Source of the DNA: Planococcus citri
Taxonomy: Eukaryota > Arthropoda > Insecta > Hemiptera > Pseudococcidae
Length of the DNA stretch: 64,000 nt
Assembly (NCBI RefSeq): GCF_950023065.1
Contig: NC_088678.1
Span: 40,600,580-40,664,579 of the forward strand
Direction: 5' to 3'
Shown: positions 27,512-39,391 of the stretch, one piece after another
Position numbering within the stretch: the stretch's first letter is position 1
Layout: every line of letters starts with the position of its first letter
The notes under the pieces: model-generated
Database searches by the model: none
Seen by the model: the letters and a program-made list of their open reading frames with translations, nothing else
What the model was told of the DNA's origin: nothing
Made by a program: the position numbers and the translations under genes

Positions 27512-27619
27512 GAAAATGGCCGTATGAGTTGAGTACGGCATTTTGTGAATGATGGAAAATTTCCACTTACCAAGCACCTATGATTTGTGGAGACTTGGTC
27601 AGTGATTTTCAAGAAATAT
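27512..27619 (+). repeat. 108-bp unit from a different 9-bp deletion
   Basis: This unit reads GAATGATGGAAAATTTCC, whereas common 108-bp units read GAATGA followed by GTGAAAATTTCC. It keeps TGG and loses nine bases between the two A-runs, consistent with slippage between the AAAA stretches at unit positions 45-49 and 54-57. It has the same length as S1 but a separate origin. The partner unit at 34343 in the duplicated block is full length, so the deletion is younger than the duplication. Confidence 0.88.
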
Positions 27620-28186
27620 GAAAATGGCCCTATGAGTTGAGTACGGCTATTTGTGAATGATGGAAAAAGGTGAAAATTTCCACTTACCAAGCACCTATGA
27701 TTTGTGGAGACTTGGTCAGTGATATTCAAGAAATATCAAAATGGCCGTATGAGTTGAGTATGGCATTTTTTGAATGAGTGAAAATTTCCACTTACCAAGC
27801 ACCTATGATTTGTGGAGACTTGGTCAGTGATTTTCAAGAAATATGAAAATGGCCGTATGAGTTGAGTACGGCATTTTGTGAATGATGGAAAAAGGTGAAA
27901 ATTTCCACTTACCAAGCACCTATGATTTGTCGAGACTTGGTCAGTGATTTTCAAGAAATATGAAAATGGCCGTATGAGTTGAGTACGGCATTTTTTGAAT
28001 GAGTAAAAATTACCACTTACCAAGCACCTATGATTTGTGGAGACTTGGTCAGTGATTTTCAAGAAATATGAAAATGGCCGTATGAGTTGAGTACGGCTAT
28101 TTGTGAATGATGGAAAAAGGTGAAAATTTCCACTTACCAAGCACCTATGATTTGTGGAGACTTGGTCAGTGATTTTCAAGAAATAT

Positions 28187-28878
28187 CAAAATGGCCGTAT
28201 GAGTTGAGTACGGCATTTTGTGAATGATGGAAAAAGGTGAAAATTTCCACTTACCAAGCACCTATGATTTGTGGAGACTTGGTCAGTGATTTTCAAGAAA
28301 TATGAAAATGGCCGTATGAGTTGAGTACGGCATTTTGTGAATGATGGAAAAAGGTGAAAATTTCCACTTACCAAGCACCTATGATTTGTGGAGACTTGGT
28401 CAGTGATTTTCAAGAAATATGAAAATGGCCGTATGAGTTGAGTACGGCATTTTGTGAATGATGGAAAAAGGTGAAAATTTCCACTTACCAAGCACCTATG
28501 ATTTGTGGAGACTTGGTCAGTGATTTTCAAGAAATATCAAAATGGCCCTATGAGTTGAGTACGGCTATTTGTGAATGATGGAAAAAGGTGAAAATTTCCA
28601 CTCACCAAGCACCTATGGTTTGTGGAGACTTGGTCAGTGATTTTCAAGAAATATGAAAATGGCCGTATGAGTTGAGTACGGCATTTTGTGAATGATGGAA
28701 AAAGGTGAAAATTTCCACTTACCAAGCACCTATGATTTGTGGATACTTGGTCAGTGATTTTCAAGAAATATCAAAATGGCAGTATGAGTTGAGTACGGCA
28801 TTTTTTGAATGAGTGAAAATTTCCACTTACCAAGCACCTATGATTTGTGGAGACTTGGTCAGTGATTTTCAAGAAATA
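28187..28878 (+). repeat. Segment duplicated at offset 5805 (right copy)
   Basis: Carries the same order and private changes as 22382-23073: CTCACC near 28601, ATGGTT near 28617, GGATAC near 28741 and C-start CAGT S1 near 28776. It is then joined to a unit with TATGGC (28880) instead of TACGGC, so the similarity ends near 28,880. Confidence 0.8.
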
Positions 28879-28879
28879 T

Positions 28880-30238
28880 CAAAATGGCCGTATGAGTTGA
28901 GTATGGCATTTTTTGAATGAGTGAAAATTTCCACTTACCAAGCACCTATGATTTGTGGAGACTTGGTCAGTGATTTTCAAGAAATATGAAAATGGCCGTA
29001 TGAGTTGAGTACGGCATTTTGTGAATGATGGAAAAAGGTGAAAATTTCCACTTACCAAGCACCTATGATTTGTCGAGACTTGGTCAGTGATTTTCAAGAA
29101 ATATGAAAATGGCCGTATGAGTTGAGTACGGCATTTTTTGAATGAGTAAAAATTACCACTTACCAAGCACCTATGATTTGTGGAGACTTGGTCAGTGATT
29201 TTCAAGAAATATGAAAATGGCCGTATGAGTTGAGTACGGCATTTTGTGAATGATGGAAAAAGGTGAAAATTTCCACTTACCAAGCACCTATGATTTGTGG
29301 AGACTTGGTCAGTGATTTTCAAGAAATATCAAAATGGCCGTATGAGTTGAGTACGGCATTTTGTGAATGATGGAAAAAGGTGAAAATTTCCACTTACCAA
29401 GCACCTATGATTTGTGGAGACTTGGTCAGTGATTTTCAAGAAATATGAAAATGGCCGTATGAGTTGAGTACGGCATTTTTTGAATGAGTAAAAATTACCA
29501 CTTACCAAGCACCTATGATTTGTGGAGACTTGGTCAGTGATTTTCAAGAAATATGAAAATGGCCGTATGAGTTGAGTACGGCATTTTGTGAATGATGGAA
29601 AAAGGTGAAAATTTCCACTTACCAAGCACCTATGATTTGTGGAGACTTGGTCAGTGATTTTCAAGAAATATCAAAATGGCCGTATGAGTTGAGTACGGCT
29701 ATTTGTGAATGATGGAAAAAGGTGAAAATTTCCACTTACCAAGCACCTATGATTTGTGGAGACTTGGTCAGTGATATTCAAGAAATATCAAAATGGCCGT
29801 ATGAGTTGAGTATGGCATTTTTTGAATGAGTGAAAATTTCCACTTACCAAGCACCTATGATTTGTGGAGACTTGGTCAGTGATTTTCAAGAAATATGAAA
29901 ATGGCCGTATGAGTTGAGTACGGCATTTTGTGAATGATGGAAAAAGGTGAAAATTTCCACTTACCAAGCACCTATGATTTGTCAAGTCTTGGTCAGTGAT
30001 TTTCAAGAAATATGAAAATGGCCGTATGAGTTGAGTGCGGCATTTTTTGAATGAGTAAAAATTACCACTTACCAAGCACCTATGATTTGTGGAGACTTGG
30101 TCAGTGATTTTCAAGAAATATGAAAATGGCCGTATGAGTTGAGTACGGCATTTTGTGAATGATGGAAAAAGGTGAAAATTTCCACTTACCAAGCACCTAT
30201 GATTTGTGGAGACTTGGTCAGTGATTTTCAAGAAATAT
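28880..30238 (+). repeat. 1.36-kb segment duplicated at offset 4788 (left copy)
   Basis: Unit order and private changes match 33668-35026. Markers are TATGGC at both S1 units, GTCGAGAC near 29072, GTCAAGTCTT at 29981-29990 and AGTGCGGC near 30035. The segment is inserted between the 5805-offset segment and the 4-kb block, so this part of the array combines pieces of several ages. Confidence 0.85.
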
Positions 30239-33200
30239 CAAAATGGCCCTATGAGTTGAGTACGGCTATTTGTGAATGATGGAAAAAGGTGAAAATTTCC
30301 ACTTACCAAGCACCTATGATTTGTGGAGACTTGGTCAGTGATTTTCAAGAAATATGAAAATGGCCGTATGAGTTGAGTACGGCATTTTGTGAATGATGGA
30401 AAAAGGTGAAAATTTCCACTTACCAAGCACCTATGATTTGTGGAGACTTGGTCAGTGATTTTCAAGAAATATCAAAATGGCCGTATGAGTTGAGTACGGC
30501 ATTTTTTGAATGAGTGAAAATTTCCACTTACCAAGCACCTATGATTTGTGGAGACTTGGTCAGTGATTTTCAAGAAATATCAAAATGGCCGTATGAGTTG
30601 AGTACGGCATTTTTTGAATGAGTGAAAATTTCCACTTACCAAGCACCCATGATTTGTGGAGACTTAGTCAGTGATTTTCAAGAAATATGAAAATGGCCGT
30701 ATGAGTTGAGTACGGCATTTTGTGAATGATGGAAAAAGGTGAAAATTTCCACTTACCAAGCACCTATGATTTGTGGAGACTTCGTCAGTGATATTCAAGA
30801 AATATCAAAATGGCCGTATGAGTTGAGTACGCCATTTTTTGAATGAGTGAAAATTTCCACTTACCAAGCACCTATGAATTGTGGAGACTTGGTCAGTGAT
30901 TTTCAAGAAATATGAAAATGGCCCTATGAGTTGAGTACGGCTATTTGTGAATGATGGAAAAAGGTGAAAATTTCCACTTACCAAGCACCTATGATTTGTG
31001 GAGACTTGGTCAGTGATTTTCAAGAAATATGAAAATGGCAGTATGAGTTGAGTACGGCATTTTTTGAATGAGTAAAAATTACCACTTACCAAGCACCTAT
31101 GATTTGTGGAGACTTGGTCAGTGATTTTCAAGAAATATGAAAATGGCCATATGAGTTGAGTACGGCATTTTGTGAATGATGGAAAAAGGTGAAAATTTCC
31201 ACTTACCAAGCACCTATGATTTGTGGAGACTTGGTCAGTGATTTTCAAGAAATATCAAAATGGCCCTATGAGTTGAGTACGGCTATTTGTGAATGATGGA
31301 AAAAGGTGAAAATTTCCACTTACCAAGCACCTATGATTTGTGGAGACTTGGTCAGTGATTTTCAAGAAATATCAAAATGGCCGTATGAGTTGAGTACGGC
31401 ATTTTGTGAATGATGGAAAAAGGTGAAAATTTCCACTTACCAAGCACCTATGATTTGTGGAGACTTGGTCAGTGATTTTCAAGAAATATCAAAATGGCCG
31501 TATGAGTTGAGTACGGCATTTTTTGAATGAGTGAAAATTTCCACTTACCAAGCACCTATGATTTGTGGAGACTTGGTCAGTGACTTTCAAGAAATATGAA
31601 AATGGCCGTATGAGTTGAGTACGGCATTTTGTGAATGATGGAAAAAGGTGAAAATTTCCACTTACCAAGCACCTATGATTTGTGGAGACTTGGTCAGTGA
31701 TATTCAAGAAATATCAAAATGGCCGTATGAGTTGAGTACGCCATTTTTTGAATGAGTGAAAATTTCCACTTACCAAGCACCTATGATTTGTGGAGACTTG
31801 GTCAGTGATTTTCAAGAAATATCAAAATGGCCCTATGAGTTGAGTAAGGCTATTTGTGAATGATGGTAAAAGGTGAAAATTTCCACTTACCAAGCACCTA
31901 TGATTTGTGGAGACTTGGTCAGTGATGTTCAAGAAACATCAAAATGGCTGTATGAGTTGAGTACAGCATTTTGTGAATGATGGAAAAAGGTGAAAATTTT
32001 CACTTACCAAGCACCTATGATTTGTGGAGACTTGGTCAGTGATTTTCAAGAAATATGAAAATGGCCGTATGAGTTGAGTACGGCATTTTGTGAATGATGG
32101 AAAAAGGTGAAAATTTCCACTTACCAAGCACCTATGATTTGTGGAGACTTGGTCAGTGATTTTCAAGAAATATGAAAATGGCCGTATGAGTTGAGTACGG
32201 CATTTTGTGAATGATGGAAAAAGGTGAAAATTTCCACTTACCAAGCACCTATGATTTGTGGAGACTTGGTCAGTGATTTTCAAGAAATATCAAAATGGCC
32301 CTATGAGTTGAGTACGGCTATTTGTGAATGATGGAAAAAGGTGAAAATTTCCACTTACCAAGCACCTATGATTTGTGGAGACTTGGTCAGTGATTTTCAA
32401 GAAATATGAAAATGGCAGTATGAGTTGGGTACGGCATTTTTTGAATGGGAAAAAATTACCACTTAGCAAGCACCTATGATTTGTGGAGACTTGGTCAGTG
32501 ATTTTCAAGAAATATCAAAATGGCCGTATGAGTTGAGTACGGCATTTTGTGAATGATGGAAAAAGGTGAAAATTTCCACTTACCAAGCACCTATGATTTG
32601 TGGAGACTTGGTCAGTGATTTTCAAGAAATATGAAAATGGCCGTATGAGTTGAGTACGGCATTTTGTGAATGATGGAAAAAGGTGAAAATTTCCACTTAC
32701 CAAGCACCTATGATTTGTGGAGACTTGGTCAGTGATTTTCAAGAAATATGAAAATGGCCGTATGAGTTGAGTACGGCATTTTGTGAATGATGGAAAAAGG
32801 TGAAAATTTCCACTTACCAAGCACCTATGATTTGTGGAGACTTGGTCAGTGATTTTCAAGAAATATGAAAATGGCCATATGAGTTGAGTACGGCATTTTG
32901 TGAATGATGGAAAAAGGTGAAAATTTCCACTTACCAAGCACCTATGATTTGTGGAGACTTGGTCAGTGATTTTCAAGAAATATGAAAATGGCCGTATGAG
33001 TTGAGTACGGCATTTTGTGAATGATGGAAAAAGGTGAAAATTTCCACTTACCAAGCACCTATGATTTGTGGAGACTTGGTCAGTGATTTTCAAGAAATAT
33101 CAAAATGGCCGTATGAGTTGAGTACGGCATTTTGTGAATGATGGAAAAGGGTGAAAATTTCCACTTACCAAGCACCTATGATTTGTGGAGACTTGGTCAG

Positions 33201-34576
33201 TGATTTTCAAGAAATATCAAAATGGCCGTATGAGTTGAGTACGGCATTTTTTGAATGAGTGAAAATTTCCCCTTACCAAGCACCTATGATTTGTGGAGAC
33301 TTGGTCAGTGATTTTCAAGAAATATCAAAATGGCCGTATGAGTTGAGTACGGCATTTTGTGAATGATGGAAAAAGGTGAAAATTTCCACTTACCAAGCAC
33401 CTATGATTTGTGGAGACTTGGTCAGTGATATTCAAGAAATATCAAAATGGCCGTATGAGTTGAGTACGGCATTTTTTGAATGAGTGAAAATTTCCACTTA
33501 CCAAGCACCTATGATTTGTGGAGACTTGGTCAGTGATTTTCAAGAAATATGAAAATGGCCCTATGAGTTGAGTACGGCTATTTGTGAATGATGGAAAAAG
33601 GTGAAAATTTCCACTTACCAAGCACCTATGATTTGTGGAGACTTGGTCAGTGATATTCAAGAAATATCAAAATGGCCGTATGAGTTGAGTATGGCATTTT
33701 TTGAATGAGTGAAAATTTCCACTTACCAAGCACCTATGATTTGTGGAGACTTGGTCAGTGATTTTCAAGAAATATGAAAATGGCCGTATGAGTTGAGTAC
33801 GGCATTTTGTGAATGATGGAAAAAGGTGAAAATTTCCACTTACCAAGCACCTATGATTTGTCGAGACTTGGTCAGTGATTTTCAAGAAATATGAAAATGG
33901 CCGTATGAGTTGAGTACGGCATTTTTTGAATGAGTAAAAATTACCACTTACCAAGCACCTATGATTTGTGGAGACTTGGTCAGTGATTTTCAAGAAATAT
34001 GAAAATGGCCGTATGAGTTGAGTACGGCATTTTGTGAATGATGGAAAAAGGTGAAAATTTCCACTTACCAAGCACCTATGATTTGTGGAGACTTGGTCAG
34101 TGATTTTCAAGAAATATCAAAATGGCCGTATGAGTTGAGTACGGCATTTTGTGAATGATGGAAAAAGGTGAAAATTTCCACTTACCAAGCACCTATGATT
34201 TGTGGAGACTTGGTCAGTGATTTTCAAGAAATATGAAAATGGCCGTATGAGTTGAGTACGGCATTTTTTGAATGAGTAAAAATTACCACTTACCAAGCAC
34301 CTATGATTTGTGGAGACTTGGTCAGTGATTTTCAAGAAATATGAAAATGGCCGTATGAGTTGAGTACGGCATTTTGTGAATGATGGAAAAAGGTGAAAAT
34401 TTCCACTTACCAAGCACCTATGATTTGTGGAGACTTGGTCAGTGATTTTCAAGAAATATCAAAATGGCCGTATGAGTTGAGTACGGCTATTTGTGAATGA
34501 TGGAAAAAGGTGAAAATTTCCACTTACCAAGCACCTATGATTTGTGGAGACTTGGTCAGTGATATTCAAGAAATAT
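30239..34576 (+). repeat. About 4-kb duplicated block, right copy
   Basis: Right partner of 23633-27736, sharing at least ten private substitutions. Visible differences are the 225-bp insertion at 30806-31030, the unit start at 33326 (C here, G at 26495) and a normal 117-bp unit at 34343 where the left copy has a 108-bp deletion unit. The density of shared private changes makes this a true segmental copy rather than convergence. Confidence 0.87.
31924..31967. other. Duplicate of the doubly compensated dyad monomer
   Basis: The same paired changes as at 25093-25136, lying 6831 bp to the right within the duplicated block. It is therefore the same event by descent and not an independent second occurrence. 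Confidence 0.9.
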
Positions 34577-35026
34577 CAAAATGGCCGTATGAGTTGAGTA
34601 TGGCATTTTTTGAATGAGTGAAAATTTCCACTTACCAAGCACCTATGATTTGTGGAGACTTGGTCAGTGATTTTCAAGAAATATGAAAATGGCCGTATGA
34701 GTTGAGTACGGCATTTTGTGAATGATGGAAAAAGGTGAAAATTTCCACTTACCAAGCACCTATGATTTGTCAAGTCTTGGTCAGTGATTTTCAAGAAATA
34801 TGAAAATGGCCGTATGAGTTGAGTGCGGCATTTTTTGAATGAGTAAAAATTACCACTTACCAAGCACCTATGATTTGTGGAGACTTGGTCAGTGATTTTC
34901 AAGAAATATGAAAATGGCCGTATGAGTTGAGTACGGCATTTTGTGAATGATGGAAAAAGGTGAAAATTTCCACTTACCAAGCACCTATGATTTGTGGAGA
35001 CTTGGTCAGTGATTTTCAAGAAATAT
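33668..35026 (+). repeat. 1.36-kb segment duplicated at offset 4788 (right copy)
   Basis: Partner of 28880-30238, with GTCAAGTCTT at 34769-34778 and AGTGCGGC near 34823. Its left part also belongs to the 6831-offset block, so it is related to both 26.8-27.9 kb and 28.9-30.2 kb. A further relative of the GTCGAGAC unit lies near 41303. Confidence 0.84.
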
Positions 35027-35368
35027 CAAAATGGCCGTATGAGTTGAGTACGGCATTTTGTGAATGATGGAAAAAGGTGAAAATTTCCACTTACCAAGCA
35101 CCTATGATTTGTGGAGACTTGGTCAGTGATTTTCAAGAAATATGAAAATGGCCGTATGAGTTGAGTACGGCATTTTTTGAATGAGTAAAAATTACCACTT
35201 ACCAAGCACCTATGATTTGTGGAGACTTGGTCAGTGATTTTCAAGAAATATGAAAATGGCCGTATGAGTTGAGTACGGCATTTTGTGAATGATGGAAAAA
35301 GGTGAAAATTTCCACTTCCCAAGCACCTATGATTTGTGGAGACTTGGTCAGTGATTTTCAAGAAATAC

Positions 35369-36637
35369 GAAAATGGCCGTATGAGTTGAGTACGGCATTT
35401 TGTGAATGATGGAAAAAGGTGAAAATTTCCACTTACCAAGCACCTATGATTTGTGGAGACTTGGTCAGTGATTTTCAAGAAATATCAAAATGGCCGTATG
35501 AGTTGAGTACGGCTATTTGTGAATGATGGAAAAAGGTGAAAATTTCCACTTACCAAGCACCTATGATTTGTGGAGACTTGGTCAGTGATTTTCAAGAAAT
35601 ATCAAAATGGCCCTATGAGTTGAGTACGGCTATTTGTGAATGATGGAAAAAGGTGAAAATTTCCACTTACCAAGCACCTATGATTTGTGGAGACTTGGTC
35701 AGTGATTTTCAAGAAATATGAAAATGGCCGTATGAGTTGGGTACGGCATTTTTTGAATGAGAAAAAATTACCACTTACCAAGCACCTATGATTTGTGGAG
35801 ACTTGGTCAGTGATTTTCAAGAAATATGAAAATGGCCGTATGAGTTGAGTACGGCTATTTGTGAATGATGGAAAAAGGTGAAAATTTCCACTTACCAAGC
35901 ACCTATGATTTGTGGAGACTTGGTCAGTGATTTTCAAGAAATATCAAAATGGCCATATGAGTTGAGTACGGCATTTTGTGAATGATGGAAAAAGGTGAAA
36001 ATTTCCACTTACCAAGCACCTATGATTTGTGGAGACTTGGTCAGTGATTTTCAAGAAATATCAAAATGGCCGTATGAGTTGAGTACGGCATTTTGTGAAT
36101 GATGGAAAAAGGTGAAAATTTCCACTTACCAAGCACCTATGATTTGTGGAGACTTGGTCAGTGATTTTCAAGAAATATCAAAATGGCCCTATGAGTTGAG
36201 TACGGCTATTGGTGAATGATGTGAAAAAGGTGAAAATTTCCACTTACCAAGCACCTATGATTTGTGGAGACTTGGTCAGTGATTTTCAAGAAATATGAAA
36301 ATGGCCGTATGAGTTGAGTACGGCATTTTGTGAATGATGGAAAAAGGTGAAAATTTCCACTTACCAAGCACCTATGATTTGTGGAGACTTGGTCAGTGAT
36401 TTCAAGAAATATCAAAATGGCCGTATGAGTTGAGTACGGCATTTTGTGAATGAGTAAAAATTACCACTTACCAAGCACCTATGATTTGTGGAGACTTGGT
36501 CAGTGATTTTCAAGAAATATGAAAATGGCCCTATGAGTTGAGTACGGCATTTTGTGAATGATGGAAAAAGGTGAAAATTTCCACTTACCAAGCACCTATG
36601 ATTTGTGGAGACTTGGTCAGTGATTTTCAAGAAATAC
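35369..36637 (+). repeat. 1269-bp HOR, copy a
   Basis: Bounded by ATACGAAAATGG unit starts at 35369 and 36638. It carries two private indels: an extra base in GATGTGAAAAAGG near 36217, beside TATTGGTGAATG, and a lost T in GTGATTTCAAG near 36399. Together +1 and -1 restore the length. The same pair occurs in copies b, c and d. Confidence 0.88.
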
Positions 36638-37906
36638 GAAAATGGCCGTATGAGTTGAGTACGGCATTTTGTGAATGATGGAAAAAGGTGAAAATTTCCA
36701 CTTACCAAGCACCTATGATTTGTGGAGACTTGGTCAGTGATTTTCAAGAAATATCAAAATGGCCGTATGAGTTGAGTACGGCTATTTGTGAATGATGGAA
36801 AAAGGTGAAAATTTCCACTTACCAAGCACCTATGATTTGTGGAGACTTGGTCAGTGATTTTCAAGAAATATCAAAATGGCCCTATGAGTTGAGTACGGCT
36901 ATTTGTGAATGATGGAAAAAGGTGAAAATTTCCACTTACCAAGCACCTATGATTTGTGGAGACTTGGTCAGTGATTTTCAAGAAATATGAAAATGGCCGT
37001 ATGAGTTGGGTACGGCATTTTTTGAATGAGAAAAAATTACCACTTACCAAGCACCTATGATTTGTGGAGACTTGGTCAGTGATTTTCAAGAAATATGAAA
37101 ATGGCCGTATGAGTTGAGTACGGCTATTTGTGAATGATGGAAAAAGGTGAAAATTTCCACTTACCAAGCACCTATGATTTGTGGAGACTTGGTCAGTGAT
37201 TTTCAAGAAATATCAAAATGGCCATATGAGTTGAGTACGGCATTTTGTGAATGATGGAAAAAGGTGAAAATTTCCACTTACCAAGCACCTATGATTTGTG
37301 GAGACTTGGTCAGTGATTTTCAAGAAATATCAAAATGGCCGTATGAGTTGAGTACGGCATTTTGTGAATGATGGAAAAAGGTGAAAATTTCCACTTACCA
37401 AGCACCTATGATTTGTGGAGACTTGGTCAGTGATTTTCAAGAAATATCAAAATGGCCCTATGAGTTGAGTACGGCTATTGGTGAATGATGTGAAAAAGGT
37501 GAAAATTTCCACTTACCAAGCACCTATGATTTGTGGAGACTTGGTCAGTGATTTTCAAGAAATATGAAAATGGCCGTATGAGTTGAGTACGGCATTTTGT
37601 GAATGATGGAAAAAGGTGAAAATTTCCACTTACCAAGCACCTATGATTTGTGGAGACTTGGTCAGTGATTTCAAGAAATATCAAAATGGCCGTATGAGTT
37701 GAGTACGGCATTTTGTGAATGAGTAAAAATTACCACTTACCAAGCACCTATGATTTGTGGAGACTTGGTCAGTGATTTTCAAGAAATATGAAAATGGCCC
37801 TATGAGTTGAGTACGGCATTTTGTGAATGATGGAAAAAGGTGAAAATTTCCACTTACCAAGCACCTATGATTTGTGGAGACTTGGTCAGTGATTTTCAAG
37901 AAATAT
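36638..37906 (+). repeat. 1269-bp HOR, copy b
   Basis: Direct tandem copy of 35369-36637 with both private indels (near 37486 and 37668). After 37906 the sequence moves to S1-type units, which begin the second half of the 2754-bp repeat. Confidence 0.88.
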
Positions 37907-38539
37907 CAAAATGGCCGTATGAGTTGAGTACGGCATTTTTTGAATGAGTGAAAATTTCCACTTACCAAGCACCTATGATTTGTGGAGACTTGGTCAGTGA
38001 TTTTCAAGAAATATGAAAATGGCCGTATGAGTTGAGTACGGCATTTTGTGAATGATGGAAAAAGGTGAAAATTTCCACTTACCAAGCACCTATGATTTGT
38101 GGAGACTTGGTCAGTGATATTCAAGAAATATCAAAATGGCCGTATGAGTTGAGTACGGCATTTTTTGAATGAGTGAAAATTTCCACTTACCAAGCACCTA
38201 TGATTTGTGGAGACTTGGTCAGTGATTTTCAAGAAATATGAAAATGGCCCTATGAGTTGAGTACGGCTATTTGTGAATGATGGAAAAAGGTGAAAATTTC
38301 CACTTACCAAGCACCTATGATTTGTGGAGACTTGGTCAGTGATATTCAAGAAATATCAAAATGGCCTTATGAGTTGAGTATGGCATTTTTTGAATGAGTG
38401 AAAATTTCCACTTACCAAGCACCTATGATTTGTGGAGACTTGGTCAGTGATTTTCAAGAAATATGAAAATGGCCGTATGAGTTGAGTACGGCATTTTGTG
38501 AATGATGGAAAAAGGTGAAAATTTCCACTTACCAAGCAC

Positions 38540-39391
38540 CTATGATTTGTGGAGACTTGGTCAGTGATTTTCAAGAAATATGAAAATGGCCGTATGAGTT
38601 GAGTACGGCTATTTGTGAATGATGGAAAAAGGTGAAAATTTCCACTTACCAAGCACCTATGATTTGTGGAGACTTGGTCAGTGATTTTCAAGAAATATCA
38701 AAATGGCCATATGAGTTGAGTACGGCATTTTGTGAATGATGGAAAAAGGTGAAAATTTCCACTTACCAAGCACCTATGATTTGTGGAGACTTGGTCAGTG
38801 ATTTTCAAGAAATATCAAAATGGCCGTATGAGTTGAGTACGGCATTTTGTGAATGATGGAAAAAGGTGAAAATTTCCACTTACCAAGCACCTATGATTTG
38901 TGGAGACTTGGTCAGTGATTTTCAAGAAATATCAAAATGGCCCTATGAGTTGAGTACGGCTATTGGTGAATGATGTGAAAAAGGTGAAAATTTCCACTTA
39001 CCAAGCACCTATGATTTGTGGAGACTTGGTCAGTGATTTTCAAGAAATATGAAAATGGCCGTATGAGTTGAGTACGGCATTTTGTGAATGATGGAAAAAG
39101 GTGAAAATTTCCACTTACCAAGCACCTATGATTTGTGGAGACTTGGTCAGTGATTTCAAGAAATATCAAAATGGCCGTATGAGTTGAGTACGGCATTTTG
39201 TGAATGAGTAAAAATTACCACTTACCAAGCACCTATGATTTGTGGAGACTTGGTCAGTGATTTTCAAGAAATATGAAAATGGCCCTATGAGTTGAGTACG
39301 GCATTTTGTGAATGATGGAAAAAGGTGAAAATTTCCACTTACCAAGCACCTATGATTTGTGGAGACTTGGTCAGTGATTTTCAAGAAATAC
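38540..39391 (+). repeat. 1269-bp HOR, partial copy c
   Basis: Matches the right part of copy a (about 35786-36637) at offset 2754: CCGT/CTATTTG at 38582, CCAT at 38699, and both private indels near 38971 and 39153. Its left part is replaced by S1-type units shared with 41.1 kb. Confidence 0.82.

Larger units (their letters stand above)
23633..27736 (+). repeat. About 4-kb duplicated block, left copy
   Basis: Paired with 30239-34576. Markers at offset 6606 are CACCCATG and CTTAGTC (24040-24062). To the right the offset becomes 6831 because 225 bp (one S1 unit and one 117-bp unit, 30806-31030) are present only in the right copy. Markers at 6831 include GACTTTC near 24751, GGTAAAAGG near 25036, GATGTTC near 25093, TTTTCACTT near 25166, GAATGGGAA near 25613, TTAGCAAG near 25634 and TTCCCCTTACC near 26437. 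After the short unit at 27512 the offset is 6840. Confidence 0.87.
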
